From assembly GCA_030998225.1 (NCBI GenBank), contig JAPYXD010000700.1, forward strand, positions 1,674,001 to 1,738,000: 64,000 bases of DNA, read 5' to 3'. The notes under the pieces were generated by a model, which saw nothing but the letters and a program-made list of their open reading frames with translations, was not told the origin of the DNA and searched no databases. Position 1 is the first letter of the stretch, and the number at the start of each line of letters is the position of its first letter. This DNA is from Diplolepis rosae (taxonomy: Eukaryota; Arthropoda; Insecta; Hymenoptera; Diplolepididae). Positions 1 to 9,997 of this stretch are shown one piece after another. The position numbers were made by a program, and so were the translations under genes.

Positions 1-202
1 TTTGTGATTGTGACGAGTCTAGTGTGTCGTCTTCTTCCTACGGTATATTATTATCGCCTGCTCTCTTTTTAATATATCGAACTACGCGATCTCTTAAAAT
101 TGGTACCACCCCCGCTGCATTTATATTAAATGCATTCGCGAGTCTACGCAGTTCTATTTCACCCAGCGTATACACCCACGATTCGGTTGCGTTAGAATCC
201 AT
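1..202 (-). pseudogene. Gag N-terminus of a Ty3/gypsy-like element (partial, interrupted)
   Basis: Read on the minus strand from the ATG at 202-200, an open frame of 54 residues begins MDSNATESWVYTLGEIELRR and continues as a short helical, basic segment (LRDRVVRYIKKR). This layout resembles the SAP-like N-terminus of insect gypsy-type Gag proteins. A TAG at 40-38 stops it, but the same frame stays open to the window edge, so it may be a nonsense mutation or the end of a short ORF. The minus-strand primer-binding site at 1453 and the LTR-like sequence beyond support a retroelement. The body of the element lies outside the window. The family assignment rests on pattern alone. Confidence 0.5.
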
Positions 203-1435
203 TTTCGAGCTAAAAAATAATTTAAGCGACGTAAAATTATTTAATTAAATAATAATAATTTATATTTTAAATTAATATATTTGTAATAAATTTCTAATAA
301 TCTGAAGAAATTAAGAAATTCAACGAAACGTGAATTTATTACTTTATTTCCTCGCGCTCTGGTATCAAGTCACAGTTCGGCTGCTAGAAAAGGACCGCGA
401 TAATACGAAACTAGCCGAGCGCAGTCACGAAGTTCACGTGCGCATCGACGAGTCGAGGCAAGAAGACAAGATGGCGAAAACTAAAATTCACCGCTCCGTA
501 ATAGCGTCGGTTCCCGCGAAGCACGAACGCGAGCGAAGACGTACGAAGTTTGTCGAGCCGTCGAGCGAGGTAAGATGGCGAGAACTGCGGAAGGCTGTCA
601 GCTAGCAGGCTGAGACCGCGTCACGCGAGTCGAGCCGAGATGTCACGAGGAGTACCGAAGGCGGTCAGGCGTCGTGCACTGTGTATGCAAGCTATGTCAA
701 GTGACAGGTGCGAGAGAATTACTTTAATTCTCTCGAACGTTTCACTCGATTTTTATGCTTTTCAGGTTTTTCCTTATCGTCCAGACTTTTGGAATAGTCT
801 CATAAATAGTTTTACTATTTAATGAGACTACTTAGGATATTTTTCGATCGTGATTTTAATTGAAAATTAATTAAAATCGACCGAGCTGTCAACCGAACAG
901 CTATATAATCGCACTCCCGGAAAAACAGAGGCAAACACTTCACTCGCGTACACGATTTTTCGCGACCTATCACCGCCTACCCGCACTTTAAATTAATATG
1001 GCAGCTTTATAGTGCGGAGCACTTTTATTCTTGTACAGCGCTTTAGCGCTTTTGTTCTTGTATAGCGCTTTAGCGCTTAAAGAAAAATATAAAAGATATA
1101 AAATGTGCAACAGATAAAATACAAATCAATATTAAAAAATTACATATAAAACATAGAAAAATATAACACATAAAATAAATATTTTTCTAATTTGAAAAAT
1201 GAAATAATCCAAAATCCTGCGCGGATAAGCGAGCGCAATCAAGCTGAAAATAAAATTCAGGAGGGAAAAAATTATATTCAAGAAGAATATGAAATAGAAA
1301 ATTTTCAAAACTCAACTCAAAATTAAAAATTGGAGTCTTGAGTATTCAATGAAATTTTTAAGCTTCATAAAGAAAGGAAGCTTGTTCACAAAATAAAGGC
1401 TTTTGTGAATATTTTTCCCGATGATTCGAACTCCT
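203..1435 (-). other. Leader/noncoding sequence of the minus-strand gypsy relic
   Basis: About 1.2 kb between the Gag start and the primer-binding site. Positions 350-900 are moderately GC-rich and the rest is AT-rich. Open frames here are short and have no recognisable domain. It is best read as the untranslated leader of the flanking retroelement, possibly with other inserted sequence. Confidence 0.35.
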
Positions 1436-1453
1436 TTTAGCCGTTGGGCGCCA
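1436..1453 (-). other. tRNA primer-binding site
   Basis: On the minus strand this reads TGGCGCCCAACGG, the classic start of an LTR-retrotransposon primer-binding site (TGG is the complement of the tRNA CCA end). The larger gypsy element at 11.6-19.0 kb has the same first 11 bases at 18736-18725, so the two elements probably use the same tRNA primer. Confidence 0.6.
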
Positions 1454-1800
1454 TTTATAACGGGTGACCTCCGCTGAAACGTCAGAAATAAAAAGCATTT
1501 AACAAAGCGGACCCGAGGATTCGGGATTACCCTCGGTGTCATCGGCGTTACTAAGGCGGCTAAAATAATGAGCGCCTGGCGTCTCTCGACGCCATATTTA
1601 TAAAAGCAATGACCCTGAAAATAAGAGAACTTAGCATGAAACAAAAGCGAAGCCAAGCAAGGGTTCCGGCTAGGGTGGATGTGAATTCGGGAGTCCGGAT
1701 CAGGTAGAGGTTGGAAGGTTAAGGAAAGGAACCTTAACCTAAAAACAGAAGCTCTTGTGCAAGAAAAAAAAAATTAAAATAAATCAAGCAGCGTATAACA
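1454..1800 (-). repeat. Candidate 5' LTR of the minus-strand gypsy relic
   Basis: It lies directly upstream (minus strand) of the primer-binding site. The minus strand starts TGTTATACGC at 1800, a plausible TG-type LTR start, and has a TATAAATA box at 1602-1595. The inner LTR edge is not certain because no CA is seen right beside the primer-binding site, and the partner LTR is outside the window. Confidence 0.4.
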
Positions 1801-2786
1801 TTAATTTGTGCTACAATTTATTTATTCATTGGGCAAAGGCCCTGGCTCGATATAAATTCAAACAGCGAAAATAAGTTCGATACAAAAGGAAAAAGAATTG
1901 CAGAGCTCTGAGAGCCTGAGAGCCACGGTTTACCAGAATAAAAGTTTCAATTTAGCCCGGAGTGAAGTCTCAAAAACTCACCGGTGATCTGGCCGCGATC
2001 TCGCGCCTTACTTCGTCCAAATCGAAGTCCTTCACGTCCATTACGGGGAAAGATAAGACTTAATAAATTGTTTTGCCGTTTTGGCTGGTTCTCACCCGGA
2101 TCGCAACGACAGAAAAAAGCTGCGCGCCAGAGGTGTCGCGCAGTTTTATTACATCAGCTGGAAAGGCCAGCGCACGCGCATGAAGCTCAGGTTTGCGCGG
2201 GCGACTCGTCTTGTGAGGACGACGGCGCCAGGCAACCAATGAGCTGAAGCGTCTATCGGTCAGCTTGCCCCATTGGCTTAAAACGTAGAGGGGTGCGTTT
2301 AAACTACGTAGAGTTAGTACTGCACAAAAAAGCAGTTACAAGTAGACAAGGCTTACACATAATTTATAATATAATTTCTAATTGTTCCATGTCGCCATGC
2401 CCAACCTTATTTTATTTATAATTATGATGGTGCGACGTTGTTGGAAACTATGGGCTGCAGCACGTGGTCGTTTCAGATGCCATGCCTGCTGGGTGATGCC
2501 CTCTGTGGCTTGCCTGTGAACCCCTCTGCGGCTTGCCTGTGAACCCCTCTGCGTGCGATGGTAACACAGCGATCTCTTTGGCGGCGCCTTTCAAACTGGT
2601 GTTTTTCAATGAAACAAAATAAAAAAGAAAACGGCCAGAAAAACAGTAAAAAAAATAAAAGAATTTTATAAGCAGCTCTCAGACTATCCCTGACAGTTTT
2701 GAGTTTTAATTAAAAGGTGGCTTGGGCTCGATCCTGTCGTTGCCGGTCGAGGTAAAAAAAGTTAACGTAATTTACCACGTTACAAT
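1801..2786. repeat. Noncoding stretch with a small 23-bp tandem repeat at 2500-2553
   Basis: I recognise no gene. The unit CCTCTGYGGCTTGCCTGTGAA occurs in tandem from 2500 and 2523, with a partial third unit from 2546 (period 23 bp). The remainder is mixed sequence of moderate GC content. Confidence 0.45.
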
Positions 2787-2930
2787 ATGAATTGTTACGG
2801 TTGTCAAGAACTATTAATTACTCCGCGAAAAAAAGCAGCTGATTGTAGAGAATGTATCGAACAATATTTAAATTATAAATTCGAAATTAGCCAAGGAAAC
2901 GAAGTTCAAGTAGAAAATACCCCTGCATGA
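2787..2930 (+). CDS. Small two-CxxC (zinc-ribbon-like) protein, 47 aa
   Basis: An ATG-initiated frame of 47 codons starting MNCYGCQELL. It has two CxxC pairs, CYGC at residues 3-6 and CREC at 20-23, spaced like a small zinc ribbon. It is the first of three short plus-strand frames (2787-2930, 3070-3408, 3517-3966), two of which share cysteine-pair motifs while the third ends in a CCHC knuckle. It may be an exon rather than a whole gene. I do not recognise a family. Confidence 0.4.
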   Translation: MNCYGCQELLITPRKKAADCRECIEQYLNYKFEISQGNEVQVENTPA

Positions 2931-3069
2931 TTATACGTATCTACCTTCCACGCATGTAATCACGCATGAAAAATTTTGTTAAATTTAATAAAATCCTTAA
3001 TACTAAAAAATTGTAAATTTTGCAAATATTTCAAATTCCTTAAATATTGTAAATTTCCCCAACAGAAAA

Positions 3070-3408
3070 ATGCTGCCCCAAGAAATCGAAACAATCGAAG
3101 CAGAAGAAGTTCGAGCAAGCGAGCAGGATGTTCAGCCGTATTTTGAAAATCAATTATGGTCAGAATACTGCTGCACAACCCTGGTCGAGAATTTTTACAT
3201 GAATGTTCTCGAAAAAAAACTTGTTTGCGAGGATTGTTGGATGACAGAACTCAGTTTTTTCGAAACCGAAGTAACATTACCCGTCCGAATAGAACACATA
3301 GTTACTAAAGACTTATATTGTACATTAAAACTATCTAGCCTCGACTGCTCCATTTGCAATACACAAATTTTTTACATGCGGCAAAGAGTTAGGAAACGCG
3401 GAAAGTGA
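3070..3408 (+). CDS. Cysteine-pair protein of unknown function, 112 aa
   Basis: An open frame with an ATG start, an acidic N-terminus (residues 1-20) and two CxxC pairs, CEDC at 53-56 and CSIC at 93-96, which could jointly bind zinc. The C-terminus is basic (RQRVRKRGK). Just before the ATG is a pyrimidine-rich run ending CCAACAG that could be a splice acceptor, so it may be an exon. It sits between a small zinc-ribbon frame and a dsRNA-binding frame on the same strand. The minus-strand frame over the same bases looks like a shadow. Confidence 0.45.
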   Translation: MLPQEIETIEAEEVRASEQDVQPYFENQLWSEYCCTTLVENFYMNVLEKKLVCEDCWMTELSFFETEVTLPVRIEHIVTKDLYCTLKLSSLDCSICNTQIFYMRQRVRKRGK

Positions 3409-3516
3409 ATATATCAACAAACACAAAATTATTACAAAAAAAAAACTAACTAACTTTAGAATTTCAATAAATTCAATCATCAACTCAAACAGGTAATTCT
3501 TTTGCAGATCAAAACA

Positions 3517-3966
3517 ATGACCTTGCAGACAAGAGACCTATCGAAAGGCACTGCTGTACATATTTTAAACGAGATAAGCACTGAGTATGATTTCTCCGAA
3601 CCCTCATATACTGTAAAATCGCTTGGAAAACACCAAGAACTGCCACCGTTCCAAGCAACTTGCGAAATTTTTAAAAATAAAATAACTTTTTCTTGTATTG
3701 GGGAACCAGCCCCTCAAAAAAAGTCTGCAAAGCAAAATGCAGCATCTAAACTCTTGGAAATGCTTTCCACAAGATATGTATTTTTAGAAGAAATGAAAGA
3801 AAAAAGCTTAATCCCAGAAACGAGAATTTTCAAAATAAGTGATGAAATTAGTAAAGAAACTTTGCAAAAATGGACCAACTCTTGTGAAAGGTGTTTTCAA
3901 AGAGGGCATTTAGTTCATAACTGCCGCAACCCTTTACGTAATAGAAAATATAAAAATAATTCTTGA
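3517..3966 (+). CDS. Double-stranded RNA-binding domain plus CCHC zinc-knuckle protein, 149 aa
   Basis: Residues 9-83 fit a dsRNA-binding domain: an N-terminal helix (GTAVHILNEIST), a three-strand region, and the diagnostic basic start of the last helix (KKSAKQNAASKLLEML, 68-83). Residues 123-136 form a CCHC knuckle, C-x2-C-x4-H-x4-C (C123, C126, H131, C136), followed by a basic tail. This points to binding of double- and single-stranded RNA. The first ATG in frame is at 3517. The frame is open further upstream to an acceptor-like TTCTTTTGCAG ending at 3506, so it may be spliced to earlier exons. An LTR with a polypurine tract follows 0.4 kb downstream, so it may belong to a retroelement or be a viral relic. 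Confidence 0.6.
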   Translation: MTLQTRDLSKGTAVHILNEISTEYDFSEPSYTVKSLGKHQELPPFQATCEIFKNKITFSCIGEPAPQKKSAKQNAASKLLEMLSTRYVFLEEMKEKSLIPETRIFKISDEISKETLQKWTNSCERCFQRGHLVHNCRNPLRNRKYKNNS

Positions 3967-4388
3967 AAAAAAAAAAATAAAAAAATTTTTTTTTTTTAAT
4001 CTACGATATCATGAAATTACGTTTAATATTATGGCATGATATAATTTACGAATATGAAATAAAAATTATTGATGTATTTAGTTATTAACAAAAAAATCAT
4101 ATGTAACCTTATGTTAAGTTCATACTATTTCAAAAAACTGTGTAATTATTTATAACAAAAAATTCTTATATTAAGATAATATAAATTTTAATGACATCCA
4201 AAAAGAAATGGTCGATATTGAAATGTATCAAATAGTAGAATACAAATTGTAAAACAGACGCAGAAATGAATGTCATATTTTGTTACTATATCAGAAAAAG
4301 AATTTGAATGTATCGCTTCAAAAACATTAACGAATGTATTCTTCTTCCGAAGATTCGATCGCGGATGCTTCACCCCCGCGCTCGAACT
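3967..4388. other. AT-rich sequence without recognised genes
   Basis: It begins with homopolymer A and T runs straight after the dsRBD frame and continues as AT-rich DNA with several stops in every frame. The last 80 bp before the polypurine tract are richer in GC and could be the eroded end of a retroelement coding region, but no motif is visible. Confidence 0.3.
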
Positions 4389-4400
4389 AGGGGGGGGAAG
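4389..4400 (+). other. Polypurine tract
   Basis: AGGGGGGGGAAG lies immediately before an LTR-like TGTCACG start. In LTR elements the polypurine tract primes plus-strand synthesis and abuts the 3' LTR. This marks 4401 as the LTR start and puts the element's internal region upstream, on the plus strand. Confidence 0.55.
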
Positions 4401-5162
4401 TGTCACGTCCCGCGACGCATTCGAATGTACTATAGGCACAGGCTAGGTCTAGAGAGAAATCTGGGGAAATTACTAAAAGAGAGAGAAAACCACCTATTGA
4501 AAAGAGAGGTATAACTACGTCACACGCAGCGGGAGACTGCGCAACGCGTGACGTCACCAAAAAATATAATATAAAAAGGACACACCGCCAAGGGAAAACT
4601 AGTCTTGTGAGCAAAATTAAGTGCGGCAAATTTCTAAAATCTTAAAAGGATTCACAGCGTGAGATACGTGTTTAGTTCAGTTTTCCGAAGAAACGTGTCG
4701 TAAATTCTCCGATTGTACTTTCAATCTTTGAAAGGATCTTAGAGTCAGTGTAGAGTGAGATAACTATTCTTGTCCTCCTCACACCAGTGTGATATTTGTT
4801 TCTGTCTTCCTCATACCAGTGAGATACCTATTGCTGTCTTCGTCGCACCAGTGGAAGAATCATTCTCTCTCCCTCACACCTGTGAGGATCATTCATAAAA
4901 AAGGGACTATTCACAACTCAACAAAGGTACCGAAAATTCTCTCTACTCTTTACCTATTCCCTGTGCCATTGTTTGAATCATTGTAAGGTTTTAACCTTGT
5001 TTATATCAGTGTTAATTTAAATAAATTCAATTTGTATTAGTTTACTAATCATTGTGTACTTTTCATTGACTTATCCTCATCCCTAAGCGAGGATCATTCG
5101 ATCCTAACTTAAAACGAGGAATCTTCGATCAAAGTAAGTATTTACGTACTTGTGACGTAACA
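4401..5162 (+). repeat. LTR (3' LTR of an otherwise eroded element), about 762 bp
   Basis: Starts TGTCACGTCCCGCGAC and ends TGTGACGTAACA, so it has TG...CA ends. A TATAAAAAGG box lies at 4570-4579 and an AATAAA signal at 5020-5025, giving U3, R and U5 in the expected order. A polypurine tract precedes it. No 5-bp target duplication is visible. The first 40 bp recur inverted at 6884-6848, and the first 16 bp recur inverted at 9997, so several related LTRs are nearby. Confidence 0.6.
4777..4900 (+). repeat. Four imperfect 32-bp tandem repeats inside the LTR
   Basis: The core CCTCACACCAGTG(T)GA occurs at 4777, 4809, 4841 and 4872, each followed by a T/C-rich spacer, giving a period of 31-32 bp. 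The array lies between the TATA box and the poly(A) signal, so it would be in the transcript if the LTR is active. Confidence 0.6.
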
Positions 5163-6000
5163 TCGCAAAATATTTTGCAAAAATTTTAGCAGTAAACGGT
5201 GTTAGAGGTTTATTAACAAATAACAATTTTTTTTTCATTAGTCTACTATTATTATAAAAAGTGCTTTAATAATAAGATGTTGGAAGAGTGTATTTTGACG
5301 GTTTTTATTTTTTTACCCCCATCCACACCTTGCAAAAATCTGCAAAAATTCTGTTTTAATTATCGATAGGTAACTAATGAATAGCATAATTCAAAAGAGT
5401 GGTCGCGCAAATCAAACATGAATAAAATTGTGTGCAAAAATTTTCGCAATTTCTTGCATCACGAATTATGCATAACAAAATCTGCAAAAATTCACAAATG
5501 TATCGTTTATTGGAAAAAACAATCCTGATTTTTTTCAAAATTTTCCTATTATTAGTTTAGCTAAAAAACGCAAAAAACGAAAATGGTAAAATATAGTCGA
5601 TGTGAAATTTGATTTGGTTTCAAGGCCGATTTCACATAGAAACCCGGTTATGCCCTTTGGCTCGAAGCGATAAAAAAATAAGTTTGAGCAAAAATAAAAT
5701 CAAATTTTTTCATGAAAAATTCGAGAAAATGGTATAGCTTTTTGACTCAACAAGGTAGAAATCACCCTTAACTTGGAACATGAATAAAATTTGGGGCAAT
5801 GAATGAGCTCGATCAGCCTGAGGATTTATTTATATAGGCATCCTAAAATATTAAAAAGTGGATAAAAATTATGAAATTTCCACACCTAAAAGAAGTCCTA
5901 TAAATCATGCTTTAACGAAGTACAAGATCTAGAATCTGTAAATTACCTATTCATATAATTGAATATGTATGAAATTGAAAAATATTATTTAGTTTTTCAA
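5163..6000. other. AT-rich sequence without recognised features
   Basis: Strongly AT-rich, with the short word GCAAAAAT(T)C recurring (5169, 5333, 5439, 5480). No coding region, terminal repeats or RNA gene is recognised. Confidence 0.3.
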
Positions 6001-6401
6001 AATGTGTTTCGGTTCTGATCGGAGCCCTCATCAGAGATTTATTTTTCAAATAAAAAATGCATAATAAAAAGTTGTTAACTTAGGATTTCTTTGTTGGAAA
6101 TTTTTAAAACTCAACATAGTTTTACATGCGAGACAATAAGAAACTTGACATTGTTTTGAAAGAAGAGGTTGAAAGAATTCAACCATTTTTAAAATATTTC
6201 TTTGGTATAAAATAATTGTAAATAATTTTAAATTAATAGGTTAATGATAATTTTAGGCAGCTTTTTACAAGTTTTCTTTCTCAAATGTTGATTTTCAAAA
6301 ATTTCCATCAAAAAGAAATCTTAAGTTAATAACTTTTTATTATGCATTTTTTATTTTAAAAATAAATCTCTGATGAGGGTTTCGATCAGAACAAAAACTT
6401 C
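6001..6401. repeat. Foldback element, arms about 115 bp, with a hammerhead-like motif in each arm
   Basis: The sequence 6003-6120 is repeated inverted at about 6285-6400, with roughly 165 bp between the arms. The shared arm runs from the outer GTTTYGRTTCTGATCG through TCATCAGAGATTTAT to a GCATAATAAAAAGTT core. Reading from each centre outwards gives CTGATGA, a short potential stem-loop (GGNTY CGATCA GAAC), then GAAAC in the left copy and AAAAC in the right. That order matches a hammerhead ribozyme core, as known from Penelope-like elements and other retroelements. Confidence 0.6.
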
Positions 6402-6847
6402 TATAACTGCGTAAATCTAAGTTTTTATTTACTTTGGAACCTAGAGTCAAGTATCAACAACACATATCTTCAATTAAAATACTTTTAAAAATTCACTTTT
6501 AAAATATTTTGGATCTTAATTATTAATTTAATATAATTTAAAAGTTCGACACTTATTTAGAAATTATTTTTTATTCGTAATTGTAATTCTTAATTAATCA
6601 TCATGCCATAACTTTTGTTTACATTATGTTGTCAAGCTTTCAAATTTGACATTCCTAACCTTAAAAGTCCTTGAAAAGAATTTTTGGCTCTGCTTTATCC
6701 AAACGTTATCGACATTTCTTTGCTGGGTTTGATTTGGCTTGGTAGTACGATGAGGGCAGCACTTCGATATGGCGGAAAAAGTGGTTAGTTATATATATCG
6801 TTCCCCCAATCTGACGCCCTGCACCGCATCTAGGTTTATAATATCTT

Positions 6848-6884
6848 TGCTATAGTACATTCTAATGCGTCGCGAGTCGTGACA
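6848..6884 (-). repeat. LTR-start fragment, inverted copy of the 4401 LTR terminus
   Basis: The minus strand from 6884 reads TGTCACGACTCGCGACGC and continues into ATTAGAATGTACTATAG. Allowing a few changes this is the same as the first 40 bp of the LTR at 4401. Similarity is lost after that, so it is either a truncated LTR or a related family sharing only its terminus. Confidence 0.5.
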
Positions 6885-6939
6885 ATATTTTAACAAAATT
6901 TTAAAAAATTAGCTTGTAGAGGTTATAATTTGTATATTT

Positions 6940-7135
6940 AGGGTTTTGGAGTTGCTAATTATGAATCTAAATTTATATTTTTAAAATTAAAACAGGTAGA
7001 TTTAATATGGCGGACAAAATTGTCAAAAATCAGCGTATAAAAATTAAAATTTGTATATTTTGTTTTTAGGGCGCTGATAACGAATTTGAAGTCAGATTTT
7101 TGAATTTCAAAGTGCCGTATCCAATATGATACTCA
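6940..7135 (-). repeat. Inverted copy of the 'TTCGTAATCAGCGACC' repeat family
   Basis: On the minus strand it carries GGATACGGCACTTTGAAATTC and then ATTCGTTATCAGCGCCCT, close to the tandem units at 10255-10650, which are on the opposite strand. A second, weaker unit follows. Together the two blocks bracket the piggyBac transposase relic, as subterminal repeats would. Confidence 0.5.
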
Positions 7136-7345
7136 AAACATTTAAAATTAGCAAAATAACGGGAATTGTAGAGTTACTGATCACAGATCTGGTCTTAAAT
7201 TTCCAAAATAAAGATTATGAATTTAAGCAGGGAATGAAAATTTGGAAAAATCTACGAACAGAATATTTGAACCATATTTTAATTTAATTTTAGTTTTACT
7301 GAATATGAATTTAGCGTTTATCGCCATGTAGATTGCGATAATTTA

Positions 7346-9004
7346 TTATTTATGGTCTTCAACAAAGCAGTTTTTTTTAGCATTGATGCATAAAGTCACA
7401 TTGCATGTTGTGCAATAAAATTGTGATCGAACTTGATCGGTTTTAGTACTACAAAGGGAACAATGTTTGGAGTTATCCTCATACAGACCAGGCAAATGTT
7501 TCTGTACTGACGTTCTGATATTTTCAGGTGTTTCAACTTTTTTCGTAGCCGGGATACTGGGTATATTTATACGTGGTTTTCCCCGTTTCTTTTGGCAATT
7601 TATTCCTATGGGCTCATCTACAACTGATAATCGAAAGTCTTTCAATTTGAAATCTTTATTGGGATTGAGTAATTTTAAAATTATAAAAGAGTTGGCAAGA
7701 GTCACATCTATGAAGTGCCACAGTAAACGGTCCCAGCACTTTTTGCTTTTTCTTGTTATTTCATAGAATGATTTCATCTGATGTGACTTGTCAACACATC
7801 TCATATAACCATTATAACCCTTCGCCATTTAAGGGCAAGCTATAGTCTTTAGTGAACCATCTTTTTGTCTTCTCTCTACCTCAGACAAAGCAGATGGATC
7901 ATGGAAATTTGATAAAAATTGAACTGGTTTTTTGTTTACCCATTTCAACCATCTGATCCCCTCATATGACGTATGGTATTCGCTGTCTCCCATCTTCATG
8001 TCTTTCTCTTTTCCTTGATTTTTAGGAAGACCTTTTCTGTCCTTCGCAATGGTTCCACAGGCTGTAGTTCCATCTTTCAATAAAGTAATCATCAAATCGT
8101 TACTTGTGAAGTAATTGTCGAAATAAATATGGTAATTTTTATTTTTCAAAGTTTGAGATAAATCCTTGATAACTCTCACCCCTAAATTTTTCTCAGCAAC
8201 ATTAGCAATTTTCCCTGTGTAAATTTGGAATTGGCATACATAGCCATTCATGTCTGATCTCACCCATACCTTATATCCTCGTTTTATGGTTTTCGGAGGC
8301 ATGTATTGTTTCATAGTACTTCTACCTTTGAATTGTACCATGCTCTCATCTATGGATTGCTCTCTGGTTGGATCATAACAATGCAGATAAGTTTCAGAAT
8401 TTTTTTCAATGAATGGCCTTATTTTGTACAATTGGTCGAAATTAGAGTCTCCTTTTTTAGGTTCTTTATTCTGATCATTCAAATGTAGATTACTGAGCAA
8501 AAAAGAGAATCTCTTGACCGGCATTGACGAACTTATGTAAGCATCATTCAACTGAGGATTTGAGGACCGATAATCACGATAATATGGTAAACGTTTGATA
8601 CCCATCATTATGTTGACTCAAATAAATTTCTTCATTTCCTCTGCAGTTACGAGAACACTATTCTTATTTTTATTCTGCTGATAATACAGATTTGTTTGTT
8701 GAACCATAAGCTCAATATTTTCTGTTAAAATTATTTATTTTAATTTATTTCATTAATCAGTTATTTTCTGTTCTAACTCATTGTAAGGCAATGACTGATT
8801 CGACCAAGTTTCATCTGACAAATTTTGCATGTCTTCGAACCTACGAGAATAATTAGCAGAATGCCTTCCAATTCCTACATTCAGGTCACAATTTTCATCA
8901 TCGCTGATGTCATTCCCATCGACAGATTCGTTGCCGCATGGAATTTCATCTCTTTCATATTCTTCTTTAGAATTACTCATTTTGATTTTATCAAAATTAC
9001 TCAC
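7346..9004 (-). pseudogene. piggyBac-family transposase (decayed)
   Basis: Cut-and-paste transposase that would act at TTAA sites. Three minus-strand blocks can be read. 9004-8753 is the acidic N-terminus. 8608-7829 is the core, with DESMVQFKGRS and IYFDNYFTS each holding a catalytic aspartate. 7828-7346 has VDKSHQ (third aspartate) and a C-terminal cysteine/histidine-rich domain (CSLC...CTTC...C...H). The last two blocks are in one frame, split only by a TAA at 7831-7829. A TGA at 8620-8618 interrupts the segment before the core, and sequence between the N-terminus and core appears to be missing. Repeats on both sides and a piggyBac-type end at 11206 suggest the extent of the element. Confidence 0.85.
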
Positions 9005-9248
9005 TTTTTTTATTCAAATAATCAATAAGAAAATTAAATGCAAAATAAAAACTATGATCACACTATTTTGACCGTAAGCCCGCCACTCAAGCGTGATCTC
9101 TAACACAGTCAACATTTTTTGATTCATCAAAATTACTCGCCTGTCTTATTCAACTAATCAATCAGAAAATTGAATGCAAAGTAAAAACTATGAGCACACT
9201 ATTTTGACCGTTAGCCCGCCACTCATACGTGATCCCTAACACGGTAGA
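9005..9248. repeat. Tandem duplication, unit about 134 bp, upstream of the piggyBac ORF
   Basis: The segment from about 9009 to 9113 (TTATTCAAATAATCAATAAG ... CACACTATTTTGACCG ... CGCCACTCA) is repeated at 9143-9248 with about ten substitutions. It sits just 5' of the transposase start codon, so it duplicates the promoter-proximal region. Confidence 0.65.
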
Positions 9249-9997
9249 AATTTCAAATACACGGAATCTTGTTTATTCTTTCTTAGATGCTCTTCTTCTA
9301 CTATACTTAACGAGTCCAGTAGATTGGATGTGAATACTTGAGTCCTCACTTGTAGACGTTGAGATAATTTCAGTCAGATCGGAAATTTGAGGTCCAGCTG
9401 GTTAAGATAGTCGATTCTCTGATCCCAGGTTTTAGAGAGAAAATGGAAGGCGATTCCCCTTCACTTTTTACAGTCATTGAACTTGGCGTCGAATTAGAAC
9501 TGGTCCGACTAGCGGTGAATAATTTTATGAGGCTGGGCTGAACTGCACCCACCGGACTGAACTCGCGGTAAGAAATGATGACACTGAACTGGACTCGCGT
9601 TGGTTACATTGTAGAAATCGGACGTTGACTAACTGACTGAACTGACTTCTATTGGAACCTTTGCTTTCTATAGGCCTTTGTAAGGTCAACTATGGTAGGA
9701 GTAAAAAACAAGTTGTACCACGTTTTCCATATTTGGTACTGAAGCTTAAGATCAGATAAGTTGCACTCTCCGATGACTCACGCTCCGATGAAATGTATTA
9801 CCTGGCATTAATGTCATAGCCAAATATATCAATTCTATTTTAATTTGCCTTTCGATTTTAACGATCTTCCTATTTCTTATTAGATCTTGTTGTATGTTGA
9901 GTCGATATAATCACGCAAGTGGTAATGTTGCCTTGAACCCTTCATTGGTTCCTTAATTTGTTTGTTACTCTAGGTGGTAGAGTCGCGGGACGTGACA
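9249..9997 (-). repeat. LTR-like sequence, minus strand, 3' edge uncertain
   Basis: The minus strand starts TGTCACGTCCCGCGAC at 9997, the same 16 bases as the LTR at 4401. The rest differs from that LTR, so this is a sister family or a diverged copy. It includes repeated ACTGAACTGRACTCGCG-type words near 9540-9600, as often seen in R/U5 regions. The inner boundary cannot be fixed. Confidence 0.4.

Noticed and set aside
1312..1656. Minus-strand open frame of 114 codons
   Set aside because: It spans the primer-binding site and the LTR-like region of the gypsy relic and has no domain; a chance frame.
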